64,000 bases of DNA from CAZMYM01 sp964620325 (lineage in GTDB: Bacteria > Bipolaricaulota > Bipolaricaulia > UBA7950 > UBA9294). The stretch's first letter is position 1. Every line of letters starts with the position of its first letter. The stretch is from the NCBI GenBank assembly GCA_964620325.1, contig CAZUIM010000003.1:1-64000 (forward strand). The letters are read 5' to 3'. The position numbers and the translations under genes were made by a program. A model generated the notes under the pieces. It saw nothing but the letters and a program-made list of their open reading frames with translations, did no database searches and was not told the origin of the DNA. This document shows positions 43,234 to 52,328 of this stretch, in pieces.

Positions 43234-44460
43234 GTGAACGGTCTCCTCGCGACGGGTCTGGCGATTACCCTTGGGTACATACTGGGAGAGATTGTCAGAA
43301 CCGTGGGCCTTCCACGAGTCAGCGGATACATCGTGGCCGGGCTGATTCTCAATCCGCGGATCACGGGACTTGTCTCGAGTACGTTCGTCGACTCGATGGG
43401 CACCACGACGGAGCTCTCTCTCGCCGTTCTAACGTTTGCGATCGGTGGAACCCTTGCCTATCGGCCGCTGAGGGAGCTGGGACGGAAGATCATCCTCATC
43501 GCCCTCGGCGAAGCGGAGCTCTCGGCGCTTTTGGTGACCGCCGGATGTCTCGCGACGCTGCCGTTTCTTCTTCCGGACTCCGACGGTTTCCTCACCACCG
43601 TTGCGCCGCTCGCCATCCTCCTCGGCTCTCTGGCCTCGCCGACCGACCCGTCGGCGACGCTCGCCGTGGTCCGGCAGTTCAAGGCGAAGGGGATGGTCAC
43701 GTTCAGCATCATGGCGTCGGCGGCGATCGACGACGCGCTCGGTGTGATGAACTACAGCCTTGCCGTTGTCATCGCGATCGTTCTGATCACGCATCGCGTC
43801 GCGGGGGTCGGAACGATCGTCGAGCCGTTGATGGCGATCGGCGGTGCGCTCGGGCTGGGGGCCGTCGCCGGACTGGCGTTCCGATTCGCCCCGAGGTGGC
43901 TCCGGGGAGAGAGCGACGGGCTTCAGATCGCGCTCCTGCTCGGAATTCTGGGAATCTGCTACGGGGTCTCGTCTGCTCTTCGATTCGACCAGCTCTTGGC
44001 CACGATGGCGATGGGGGCGACCGTCATCAACACGTCTCGGCAGCAGGAGCGGCATCGTGTCTTCCACCTCCTCGAGGAAGCGGTCGAACCGGTCGTGTTC
44101 ATCGTCTTCTTCACGGTCAGCGGCATGCTCTTGGATGTCGGCGTCCTGTTGCGGTACTTCCCGGTCGTTCTCCTCGTCGTCGTCTTCCGGTCGGCCGGGA
44201 AGCTCGGAGGAGCATACCTCGGAGCAAGGCTCGGGCATGCGTCGCTTGAGGTCCGGCGGTACACGGGCTGGGGGCTGATTCCGCAAGGAGGGATCGTCAT
44301 CGGGCTTGCCCTCCTGGCGCAACGGGAGCCGGCGCTCGAGTCGATCAGCCAGATTCTGCTCAACGTGATCATCGGTGCGACGGTCATTCACGAGTTGATC
44401 GGTCCGCTGACGGCGAAGCTCGCCATCGTCAAGTCGGGCGAGGCTCAGGAATCGAAGTGA
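43234..44460 (+). CDS. Cation/proton antiporter (CPA2/KefB-type membrane domain)
   Basis: A 408-residue membrane protein with 11-12 predicted helices, of the monovalent cation:proton antiporter family. Characteristic features are VGLPRVSGYIVAGLILNP at the N terminus, SLASPTDPSATLAVV in an inner helix, AAIDDALGVMNYS with the paired acidic residues of the transport site, and GLIPQGGIVIGLALLA. No cytoplasmic RCK/TrkA domain is attached. GTG at 43234 is the start, with AAAAGGTGG 7 bases upstream. It should help with pH or sodium balance; ion specificity is not readable. Confidence 0.85.
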   Translation: MNGLLATGLAITLGYILGEIVRTVGLPRVSGYIVAGLILNPRITGLVSSTFVDSMGTTTELSLAVLTFAIGGTLAYRPLRELGRKIILIALGEAELSALLVTAGCLATLPFLLPDSDGFLTTVAPLAILLGSLASPTDPSATLAVVRQFKAKGMVTFSIMASAAIDDALGVMNYSLAVVIAIVLITHRVAGVGTIVEPLMAIGGALGLGAVAGLAFRFAPRWLRGESDGLQIALLLGILGICYGVSSALRFDQLLATMAMGATVINTSRQQERHRVFHLLEEAVEPVVFIVFFTVSGMLLDVGVLLRYFPVVLLVVVFRSAGKLGGAYLGARLGHASLEVRRYTGWGLIPQGGIVIGLALLAQREPALESISQILLNVIIGATVIHELIGPLTAKLAIVKSGEAQESK

Positions 44461-44575
44461 CCGGCGCGGGTGCAGTCGGCCGAGTGTTACGCGTCTGACC
44501 CGGCCCGCTTGGGGTTCGCTCGGATCGCCGCGGCGAACCACTCCGCCGTCCTGGCCGGCTGGTCGTCGTAGAACG

Positions 44576-44875
44576 ATCGAATCGAGAATCGCTGGCGTAG
44601 CCGGCGGCGAGGACAGGGTGCATGGCGGGAGAGCACGGGCAGAAGGCGCGGTCGATCGTCTGTCTGGCGGCCTCCGCCACGTTCATCGCTTCCGGGTCGG
44701 CGAGCAGTTCGCGGATCTGCTCGAATTCGAAGGCGAACTCCATGCAGAAGGGCACGTGCGGCAACCGCTCGAGGTCGGTGATCGAATGCAGGCGGTATCC
44801 GGCGTCCGGCCGCTCCGACGGTGTGACCAGACCGAGGCTGTCGTAGTAAGGATGGACCCTCGCGTTGCGTGAGGG
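44576..44875 (-). pseudogene. Decayed MerR-family regulator
   Basis: The minus-strand frame reads ARVHPYYDSLGLVTPSERPD, then AGYRLHSITDLERL and EQIRELLADPEAM, which match the second half of a MerR helix-turn-helix and the start of its effector region. The first recognition helix is missing and the frame is closed by a TGA at 44876-44878. After FCPCSPAMHPVLAAG the similarity ends. No valid start or full domain remains, so this is a relic. Confidence 0.6.
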
Positions 44876-45073
44876 TCAAGGGTCCTCGTTGGAACCGAGA
44901 CGGAACCACATCTGCGCCACGGCGGGTGAGCAGAACCCGTGCGCCTGGTACGGAACGACACGCGAGCCTGGCTCGGCGCAGTCGGAGAGGATATACTAGG
45001 TGGCAGTTTCGTAGGCGGTTCAATCGCATACCATTCCAGCGCGAATCGCAGTCAACCCGAGCTGAGCGTGCGA

Positions 45074-45096
45074 CTTGGCTCAACGGAGCCAAGGAG
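45074..45096 (+). promoter_or_regulatory. Hairpin covering the ribosome binding site of the DEAD-box helicase gene
   Basis: CTTGGCTC (45074-45081) pairs perfectly with GAGCCAAG (45086-45093) around an AACG loop. The 3' arm contains the first three bases of the Shine-Dalgarno AAGGAG (45091-45096) used by the TTG start at 45105. Folding would hide part of the ribosome binding site, suggesting temperature- or helicase-dependent translation. Confidence 0.55.
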
Positions 45097-45104
45097 TGTC
45101 TATA

Positions 45105-46328
45105 TTGGGTTTTGAACGATTCCAGTTCGACCGGCGGATCGCCGCCGGCGTGAAGTCGGTCGGCTACACCGCTCCGACACCGATCCAGGAACGAGCCATC
45201 CCGATCATTCTACAAGGACGAGATGTGTTGGGCCTCGCCCAGACGGGGACGGGAAAGACGGCCGCTTTCGTGCTTCCGATCCTCCAACGTCTGAGCCGGG
45301 GCCCCCGCGGTCGGGTGAGGGCGCTGATCGTCGCCCCCACACGGGAGCTGGCCGAACAGATCCACCAGGAGATCGTCAGACTGGGGCGCGACACCAACGT
45401 TCGCAGCACGACGATTTACGGAGGGGTGAGCAAGGGACCACAGCTTGCGGCGCTCCGCCGAGGCGTGGAGATCGTGGTCGCCTGCCCGGGCCGGCTGCTC
45501 GACCACGTCGGGGCGGCGGCGATCGACCTGTCGCAAGTTGAAGTTCTCGTCCTCGACGAGGCTGATCGCATGTGCGATATGGGCTTCCTCCCCGACATCC
45601 GACGAATCATTCGGCAGGTTCCGGAGAAACGGCAGACCCTGTTCTTCTCGGCCACCATGCCCGCGGACATCCGTACGCTTGCTGACCGGATTCTTGGGGA
45701 TCCGGAGACGGTGCAGATCGGAGCGAGTGCACCGGCAGAGACCGTATCACACGCGCTCTACCCGGTCTCAGAGCATCGGCGGAAGGATCTCCTCATGGCG
45801 ATGTTGCGCAGAACGTCGACCGGACGGGTTCTCATCTTCACGCGGACGAAGTACCGCGCCCGCAATCTGGCGAGCCACATGAAGAAACACGGCCATCGCG
45901 CGGCTGCGCTGCAGGGCGATATGAGTCAGAACCAGCGCCAACGAGCGATCGACGGCTTCCGAAACGGGAAGATCGACGTTCTGGTGGCCACGGACATCGC
46001 GGCTCGCGGGATCGATGTGTCGGAGATCTCACACGTGATCAATTTCGACATGCCTCACACGGTCGATGCCTACACGCACCGGATTGGGCGGACCGGCCGA
46101 GCGGAGCGGACAGGCGAAGCATTCACGCTCGCCGTTCGGGCGGACACCTTGATGGTGCGGCAGATCGAGAGGGTGCTCGGATCCTCCCTGGAGCGACGTC
46201 GACTTCCCGACTTCGACTACGGCGAAGGATTCGACCCCGAACGGCAATTCCTGAGGGCCAGTTCAGGATCATCGAGAGGATCTCGTGCCGTCGGCGGTCG
46301 TCGGTTCCGCCCGCGACAGACTCGGTAG
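45105..46328 (+). CDS. DEAD-box ATP-dependent RNA helicase (RhlE-like)
   Basis: A 407-residue RNA helicase with all core motifs: the Q motif (APTPIQERAIP), motif I AQTGTGKT, Ia PTRELA, II DEAD in VLVLDEADRM, III SAT, and VI HRIGRTGR. The short basic tail (GGRRFRPRQTR) resembles RhlE-type enzymes acting in ribosome assembly or mRNA turnover. TTG at 45105 is preferred: AAGGAG lies 8 bases upstream and the protein then begins GFERFQFDRRI, the usual helicase start. GTG 45096 is in frame but overlaps that site. A hairpin covers part of the ribosome binding site. Confidence 0.93.
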   Translation: MGFERFQFDRRIAAGVKSVGYTAPTPIQERAIPIILQGRDVLGLAQTGTGKTAAFVLPILQRLSRGPRGRVRALIVAPTRELAEQIHQEIVRLGRDTNVRSTTIYGGVSKGPQLAALRRGVEIVVACPGRLLDHVGAAAIDLSQVEVLVLDEADRMCDMGFLPDIRRIIRQVPEKRQTLFFSATMPADIRTLADRILGDPETVQIGASAPAETVSHALYPVSEHRRKDLLMAMLRRTSTGRVLIFTRTKYRARNLASHMKKHGHRAAALQGDMSQNQRQRAIDGFRNGKIDVLVATDIAARGIDVSEISHVINFDMPHTVDAYTHRIGRTGRAERTGEAFTLAVRADTLMVRQIERVLGSSLERRRLPDFDYGEGFDPERQFLRASSGSSRGSRAVGGRRFRPRQTR

Positions 46329-47018
46329 GAATCCGGCGATCTGCCCTCCGTCGTCCGAAAGGGGCGGCAGGCGAGACGTGCGCGGATCTGATTCGGGTCG
46401 GACGTGTGTGAATGTGAGCATGCGCTGCAACTCGATCCTCTCGCAGTACGGTGCTGCGGCCTCGGACTCGGAAAGAGAGCACGCACCGCCTTGGGGCAGC
46501 CGGGCTTGGAGGTTCGGGGAGGCCTTCATCGTCGGCTTCGACCACATCTGCCATGTATCTTCCAGCGTCAGATTCTGCCGCGAGCCGGTGCCGGCACGAG
46601 GCGGAAGGTTCGGCAGATCCCGGCTCTCTTCCGCTCCGTCTCGGCGCGGAGAGATCGGTCCCTTTTCCGGCGGTCCGGGTGTCAGGCGGCTCGGAGGCGT
46701 GCATCGGTGCCCGCATCGGGCGGGCACGATGATCCGATTTCAGATTGGAGTGCAGAAAGAACCGAGATAGGAAGTTGGATCTGAGAGGGAGTGTATGGTA
46801 TACTTACAGTGCATTCATGTAAGGTGGACGAAGCTTTCTCCCCTCGATCGGCGAGCCTTGAAACACACGATCAGCGAACAGCCTTCGCCGGTTGCTTGAG
46901 CGACTGAGGAATCGTCGCGTCTATACTCGAGACTTCGATGGGTGACGATCCGCTCGCACTTCGGCACAGCCCACGGAGGATCGCCGCCTCGAGGCGCAAA
47001 AGAGGAGTGTGATCGAGC
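46329..47018. other. Long intergenic stretch
   Basis: About 690 bases with no recognisable gene on either strand. The frames present are short and lack family features. AT-richer segments near 46790-46830 and 46915-46930 (TATACT at 46922) may hold promoter elements for the UspA gene, but no well-spaced -35/-10 pair was found. Confidence 0.45.
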
Positions 47019-47492
47019 ATGTACCAACGGATCCTCGTACCACTCGATGGATCGGAGCGGGCCGAGCGGGTCCTTCCTCATGCCATCGAGATCGCGCGTG
47101 GCAAGGAAACACGCCTGCTTCTTCTTCACGTTGTCGAGCCGCCCGTGGTTACGGCACCGGCCATCGCGGCGGGAGTGCCCGCGACGTCAGTCCCGATCCG
47201 GTCGAACTCTCTCGAAGACGGGCTGACGCGCGCGCTCGAAGAAGCGAAATCGTATCTGGATCAGAAGAAGGGTGGAATCGAGGCGGGAGGGACTCCCTGC
47301 GAAACCTCCCTGGAGCAAGGAGGCGTTGTTGAACGGATCGTCAGCGCGGCGGAGGCGAAGGACGTCGATCTCGTCGCGATGGCGAGTCACGGGCGGAGCG
47401 GCCTCGCTACGGTCTTCTTCGGGAGCGTTGCAATCGGCGTGCTTCACCGATTGGAGCGTCCGATCCTGCTGATACGGGCGGATGGGGAGTAG
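47019..47492 (+). CDS. Universal stress protein (UspA family)
   Basis: A 157-residue single-domain UspA protein. The start YQRILVPLDGSERAERVLPHA and the late nucleotide-loop ASHGRSGLATVFFGSVA, followed by PILLIRADGE, are typical of ATP-binding Usp proteins. AGAGGAG lies upstream of the ATG. These cytoplasmic proteins rise under stress and starvation. A related but diverged copy lies at 48564-49040 on the other strand. Confidence 0.92.
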   Translation: MYQRILVPLDGSERAERVLPHAIEIARGKETRLLLLHVVEPPVVTAPAIAAGVPATSVPIRSNSLEDGLTRALEEAKSYLDQKKGGIEAGGTPCETSLEQGGVVERIVSAAEAKDVDLVAMASHGRSGLATVFFGSVAIGVLHRLERPILLIRADGE

Positions 47493-47705
47493 GCGGAGGA
47501 TGTTATGCTCGATGAACTCCGGTCTCTTCCGGGCTCTGCTCGCCGGCCTAGCCGCGGATCCGAGGAGGCCGATCGAGCCGGATGTGGCGTGTCGATCGAA
47601 CGGCAAATCTGCAGACACGAAAGGAAGTAGCGAGTGAACGGGGGGGCAGGCGGGACGGGATGATTTCGGTGAGGAGGAACAGGATCTCTCCCGTAGGTGA
47701 GACGT

Positions 47706-48530
47706 GTGCTTCGGTCTGTGAGTGAGCTCCTTGGGTACGACTTGGAGGCGAAGGACGGACGCATCGGGCGCTGTAAGGACTTCCTATTTGATGATTCCGA
47801 GTGGGCGGTCCGCTACATGGTCTCTGACACGCGGAGGTGGTTGCCCGGCCGGAAGGTCCTGGTCTCGTCTGCATCCCTCGGTGAGCCGGACTGGCGGGGC
47901 GGGATTCTTCGCGTCGATCTGACGCGCGAGCAGATCCAGGGTGGGCCGCCGCTCGCGGAGGACGAACCGGTTTCGAGGCGTTACGAGGCCGATCTTCTCG
48001 AGCATCTCGGCTTGCCGATCTACTGGGTCCAAACCGATCCGATCGGCCCTCACCCGTTCCCGGTCACCGCCGGCAACGGAGGTGAGCCCGAACAACAGCC
48101 GGAAGGCGCAGAGGCGGAGCGAGGGGGTCCGCATCTCCGTTCCGCACCGAGGTGGACGGCTACAAGGTCGCGGCCTTCGACGGCGAGATCGGGCGGATCG
48201 AGGACTTCATTGTCGATGATGACAGCTGGGTCGTTCGTTACGTCGTCGTCGATGTGGGGACCGCGCTCTCCGGCCCGAACCGTAGGGTTCTCCTAGCCCC
48301 GAGTTGGCTGACGAGCTTGGCGTGGACCCGAAAGGAAGCGCACACGGCGTTGACGGTCGAAGAGATCGAAGAGAGTCCGGAGCACGACCCGACCGCGCCG
48401 GTCGACCGCGCGTACGAGGAGCGTCTGTACGATCACTACGGACGCCGCGTCTACTGGGACAAGTGGAATGGCCCGCCGCCCGTCGAGGGTCAGCTGCGGA
48501 GAGCGGTGCGGGATCGGACGCGGTCACGTG
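47706..48530 (+). pseudogene. Tandem PRC-barrel protein gene split by a frameshift
   Basis: The first PRC-barrel repeat starts LRSVSELLGYDLEAKDGRIG, continues AVRYMVSDTRRWLPGRKVLV and ends YEADLLEHLGLPIYWVQ. The second repeat (VDGYKVAAFDGEIGRIEDFI, VVRYVVVDVGTAL, ERLYDHYGRRVYWDKW) continues in another frame. The join lies near 48143-48153, where HLRSA in one frame meets EVDGYK in the next. Intact relatives have both repeats in one chain. The second frame then runs on into sequence antisense to the next gene, so the original stop is also lost. The likely start is GTG 47706 with TAGGTGA upstream. It is a real frameshift or a sequencing error. Confidence 0.75.
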
Positions 48531-48563
48531 GTCGCCCCCTGATCGCGAACGAAAGGTCAGAGC

Positions 48564-49040
48564 TCACGGTTCGTCTCGGGAGCGGATCAACAGGATTGGG
48601 ATCTCCGATCGGTGGAGGACGCCCGCGGCCACACTGCCGAAGAAGACACGCGAGAAGCCGGTTCTCCCGTGGCTTGCGAGCGCGATCAGGTCGACCTTAT
48701 TCTGCTCCGCCGTGTGAACGATTCGCTCCGGGGCTGGCCCGGTCTCGATGATCGTCTCGGCGTCGATCTCCTTCGACGCAAGGATCTTCTGAATCTTGGC
48801 CAGATAGTCTTCGGCGAACGCCCGCGTTTCCTCGATCAAGTCGACGTAGGCCTGGGGCGTGATCGGCGGAGTGCTGGCTCCCCGGATCGACGCGGTGGGG
48901 GACGGGACGAAGGTCGTCGGCTCGATGACGTGAAGCAGAATGACCTTTCCCATCTTGATTCCGCTCAATGCTTCGACGTGCGGAAGGATCTTCTCAGCCC
49001 GTTCCGAGGTATCCAGCGGCACAAGAATCTTGCTGTACAT
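48564..49040 (-). CDS. Universal stress protein (UspA family)
   Basis: A 158-residue UspA protein with YSKILVPLDTSERAEKILPH at the start and ALASHGRTGFSRVFFGSVA in the nucleotide loop, ending ILLIRSRDEP. ATG at 49040 is chosen because AAAGGAG lies 5 bases upstream; the frame is open to 49085. It is a paralogue of the protein at 47019 and is convergent with the PRC-barrel remnant. Confidence 0.92.
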   Translation of the reverse strand: MYSKILVPLDTSERAEKILPHVEALSGIKMGKVILLHVIEPTTFVPSPTASIRGASTPPITPQAYVDLIEETRAFAEDYLAKIQKILASKEIDAETIIETGPAPERIVHTAEQNKVDLIALASHGRTGFSRVFFGSVAAGVLHRSEIPILLIRSRDEP

Positions 49041-49570
49041 TGGGTCTCCTTTCAGACATCCATCGAACCGACCGACCCGAACCATTGACGCATCTGCCGA
49101 CAGTTCGGCGTCTCTGCGACGACCGGTCGTAGCTCATTCGGTGGGGCGTCTTGTCGAGCAGGGTCCCCAGGGGCCGGATTGCCCGCTGACACCCCACGAT
49201 ACTCGGCAAACGGAAGCAGACGCCCTCCACGCCGCATCGCGTCAGGACGAGGGTCGAGACGGCGGGCGGATCGCCGATCGAGGACGATGTCGCCACCGGC
49301 CGTCATCACGATCCCGCGATGATCGGCGCATTCTGCGGCGCCGGTGGTCGGTGCTACGTCGTCGATGATGCCCATCTTCCGACCCGCTCGTCTCTTCGTT
49401 CGAGGTCGCATCGTCGTCGTTTCCAAGATAGAGGATGGAGGAACCAAGTGCAATCGATCGGATGAAGCCTCGCACTCAAGGGCCTCCGCGTGGCTTCCCG
49501 AGGCCGTCGCCTTCGCGGGTCATGAGGACGCGGTATCATGGAGGGATGCGAGAGGAGGGGGGGGGGCCGG
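49041..49570. other. Intergenic stretch without a recognised gene
   Basis: About 530 bases between a minus-strand UspA gene and a plus-strand metal-binding protein gene. Several frames are open (for example minus strand 49052-49453) but none shows family features. Promoters for both divergent genes should be here; none is clear. Confidence 0.4.
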
Positions 49571-50527
49571 ATGAAGTCGCTCGTGATGACTCTGTGTTTC
49601 GTGTTGGCTCTCGGGATCGTCGTTGCTCTCGCGGTTGCCTCCGAGCGACTGCAGGTCGTCGCGACGACGACGATCGTCGGGGACGTTGTCCGCTCCGTTG
49701 CCGGGGATCACGTCGAACTCGTCGTTCTCCTGCCCCGCAATGCGGATCCTCACACATTCCAGCCGACTCCGAGGGACGTTGTCACTGTCTCGAACGCGGA
49801 CGTGGTTTTTATCTCAGGCGCTGGTCTCGAGGAAGAGGTCGGGGATATTCTCGACAACGCAGCTAGCCGGATCGTCGATCTGTCAGAGCGCGTGGTGCTT
49901 CGGGAACTGGGAGTCGAAAGCGCGGAAGCCTCAGCAGAAGATGAGGACACCCTTGTGGGAGAGGGCGAGAGCGACGACGGGCGGCACGATCACGGCGAAC
50001 ACGATCCGCACGTCTGGTTCGACCCGGCCAACGTGACGATCTGGACTGAGACGATCGAGGAAGCGCTTGCTGAGCTCGATCCGGAGAACGCCGCTTTCTA
50101 TCGTTCGAACGCGTCCTCGTACCGCCTGTCCCTGAACGACCTCGACCGATGGATTCGCGACGAGATCGATCGCGTGCCGCTCGTTCGGCGACGGCTCGTC
50201 ACCGACCATCTCGCCTTCGGATACTTCGCAGCTCGTTACGGCTTCGAGCAAGTGGGGTCTGTGTTCGCGGGGTTCAGTACGCTGGCCGAGCCGTCAGCAC
50301 GGGAGATGGCCGAGTTGATCGACGCGATCGAGACCCTCGACGTCCCCGCGATCTTCGTCGGGACGACGGCCGATCCGACGTTGGCTGAGGCAATCGCCGC
50401 GGATACCGGGACTGACGTCGTGACCCTGTACACCGGTTCGCTGAGCGAGCAAGACGGGCCCGCGGCGACCTACCTGGAGTTCATGCGCTACGATGTTCTT
50501 GCGATCGTCGATGCGCTGGCTCGATAG
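49571..50527 (+). CDS. Zinc/manganese-type ABC transporter substrate-binding protein (ZnuA/TroA family)
   Basis: A 318-residue periplasmic metal-binding protein. A Sec signal (SLVMTLCFVLALGIVVALAVA) precedes LQVVATTTIVGDVVRSVAG. The metal ligands expected for the family are present: His61 in NADPHTFQPT, a His in DPHVWFDP, and a His in TDHLAFGYFAARYG. A His/Asp-rich loop (GRHDHGEHDPH) before the second ligand is typical of zinc-specific members. The ATG at 49571 has GGAGGGG upstream. No permease or ATPase gene is adjacent, so it is an orphan binding protein or its partners are elsewhere. Confidence 0.88.
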   Translation: MKSLVMTLCFVLALGIVVALAVASERLQVVATTTIVGDVVRSVAGDHVELVVLLPRNADPHTFQPTPRDVVTVSNADVVFISGAGLEEEVGDILDNAASRIVDLSERVVLRELGVESAEASAEDEDTLVGEGESDDGRHDHGEHDPHVWFDPANVTIWTETIEEALAELDPENAAFYRSNASSYRLSLNDLDRWIRDEIDRVPLVRRRLVTDHLAFGYFAARYGFEQVGSVFAGFSTLAEPSAREMAELIDAIETLDVPAIFVGTTADPTLAEAIAADTGTDVVTLYTGSLSEQDGPAATYLEFMRYDVLAIVDALAR

Positions 50528-50661
50528 CACGACCGGTGCGCGGGTTGTGGGAGGAACTTCGCGTGAATGCCGGGAGCTCGCGTAGCCGGTGTCTGGAAGC
50601 GGGTTCGCGTCCTGAAGTACGCTGAGATCGTCGCGCGCGATCCCCTCTAGGCAGAAGCGTC

Positions 50662-51453
50662 TCATGCTTGCCTGACAAGTTTCGAGCGCAAGACACATCG
50701 ATCGCCACGCAATCGGGAATCGAAGTACTCGACCGGGACTTCGCCGCTCGCGTAGCTCGTTCCGAGGAGACGCAAGCACGGTTCCCACACCTGGACTCGG
50801 AGAAGATCCGAATCTTGGAGCGAGACGCTGGTTGCGTGGACCTCGCGGTGAGCACCAACGACACGAATCCCGCAGTGCATCTCAATCAGATGATACAGGT
50901 CGTCCTCAAACGAGGCCTCCGGGAGTTCGCTGATTGCAGCGAATGTCGGATGAGACAGGAACGAATCGACGACCAGCAGGGGATCGTCTGCGACGTAGCG
51001 GAGGCGACGTAGCCAGATCGTCTTGGATCCAGGGTCGATCCGAAGCGCGGCAGCAGCGGCGCGAGGCGCCGGACGGACGGCCCTCTCCAACAGGACGGTG
51101 CGGTGATCCACCCCCTGTTGGTCCAACATCTCGCCGAAGCTCATGAGCTGCTCCATGAAGACGAGAGGGATGTCATGTCGGGTCTTGACGACGGCGCGCT
51201 TCCCACGCTGTCGTTCGAGGTATTCCTCATCGAGCAACGCCTTCATCGCCTTATTCACCGTCGGCCGGCTGATTCCGAGCTGAGATGCAATCTCCTCTTC
51301 GCTGAAGAAAGGATCTCCTGGAGCGAGTCCACCTTCATCGATGAGGTGTTTCAACACGAATTGCACTTGGTAATAGAGGGGGAGCGCGTCGTCGTCTTTG
51401 AGTACGGACCGATAAGCAGCCAGCGGATGGGAACGCTCGTTCAGGTCGTCCAC
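50662..51453 (-). CDS. GntR-family regulator with UTRA domain (copy 1)
   Basis: A 263-residue transcription regulator. The winged-helix domain (LPLYYQVQFVLKHLIDEG, FSEEEIASQLGISRPTVNKA) occupies residues 20-85, and a UTRA ligand-binding domain follows (SFGEMLDQQG, KTIWLRRLRYVADDPLLVVD). UTRA regulators usually sense sugars or sugar phosphates. GTG at 51453 is chosen for AGGAGG 8 bases upstream. A clear paralogue lies at 52868-53662. Both are placed in the sugar-type island, so they probably control it. Confidence 0.9.
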   Translation of the reverse strand: MDDLNERSHPLAAYRSVLKDDDALPLYYQVQFVLKHLIDEGGLAPGDPFFSEEEIASQLGISRPTVNKAMKALLDEEYLERQRGKRAVVKTRHDIPLVFMEQLMSFGEMLDQQGVDHRTVLLERAVRPAPRAAAAALRIDPGSKTIWLRRLRYVADDPLLVVDSFLSHPTFAAISELPEASFEDDLYHLIEMHCGIRVVGAHREVHATSVSLQDSDLLRVQVWEPCLRLLGTSYASGEVPVEYFDSRLRGDRCVLRSKLVRQA

Positions 51454-51530
51454 TCGCACAACCTCCTGCTACGGATTCGTCGGAGAGCGGGGGTGGTGTC
51501 TGCTCTCGCGATATCGGTTCACGGACAAGT

Positions 51531-52328
51531 CTAGCGTACGACACCCCCAGCTGCATCGGCAAGTGTGGCGAAGATGGCTTTCGGCGGGTTCTCAGCCTCC
51601 TGCGCCTCCTTCATCGAGCTCACGCCGGTCAGAACGAGAAGGAAGTCAACCCCGAGATGATCGGCCGCTCCGCCGTCGTTGGGGAGAGAATCGCCGATGA
51701 GACCGACTCGATTACGGGGAGCTTCGGTGAGCTCGAGTGAGAGATCGACGGCCGCGCCCGCCGGCTTCCCCGCAATGAAGGCCGGGGCGTATCCCATGCC
51801 GCGCAGGGCGCCGACGAGGCTTCCGGCTCCCGGCATGATTCGGTCGGATGCTGCATAGACCGGCGCCTCATCGGTCACCCACAACGGTGTGCCGGATGCG
51901 AGGAACGGAAGAGCACGCGCGAGCGTCGCGTAGTCGAACGACGGAGTGAAGCCGACAACGACCACATCGGCCGGGGGACGGCTGACCACCTTATGACCGA
52001 GCGCCTTGAGCTCCTCGGCGAATCCCGGCTCGCCGATCAGGTGAATGCGGGAAGGTCCGGAAAGACGATGCAGCTCGATTGCGGCGGCGTAAGAGCTCGT
52101 GACAATCTGCTCAGCGGCGAACTGAACACCGCAGGTGCCCAGACGAGCGGCGATCTCTTCTCTGCTGCGGGTCGAATTGTCCGTGAGGACGACCACCGGC
52201 TTCCCCGCTCCGACAGCACGGCGGAGGAACTCCTCTGCCCCCGGGAGAAAGGTTGTCCCGCGAGTCAGTGTGCCGTCCAGGTCTGCGATGAACGCGTCGT
52301 AGCGCTCGAATAGCGGCGATTCAGGCAT
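51531..52328 (-). CDS. HAD-superfamily IIA phosphatase (NagD-like)
   Basis: A 265-residue HAD hydrolase. Motif I is FIADLDGTLTRG with the nucleophilic Asp, motif II is VVLTDNSTRS, a lysine in AGKPAGAAVD acts as motif III, and motif IV is GLIGDSLPNDGGAA. The inserted cap of the IIA class lies between. Family members dephosphorylate sugar phosphates or nucleotides. ATG at 52328 overlaps the preceding gene's stop by 8 bases and has GGAGG upstream. Association with the island suggests a sugar phosphate substrate. Confidence 0.9.
   Translation of the reverse strand: MPESPLFERYDAFIADLDGTLTRGTTFLPGAEEFLRRAVGAGKPVVVLTDNSTRSREEIAARLGTCGVQFAAEQIVTSSYAAAIELHRLSGPSRIHLIGEPGFAEELKALGHKVVSRPPADVVVVGFTPSFDYATLARALPFLASGTPLWVTDEAPVYAASDRIMPGAGSLVGALRGMGYAPAFIAGKPAGAAVDLSLELTEAPRNRVGLIGDSLPNDGGAADHLGVDFLLVLTGVSSMKEAQEAENPPKAIFATLADAAGGVVR

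Noticed and set aside
46896..46927. Promoter TTGAGC/TATACT upstream of UspA
   Set aside because: The spacing is 20 bases, too long for a normal sigma-70 promoter.
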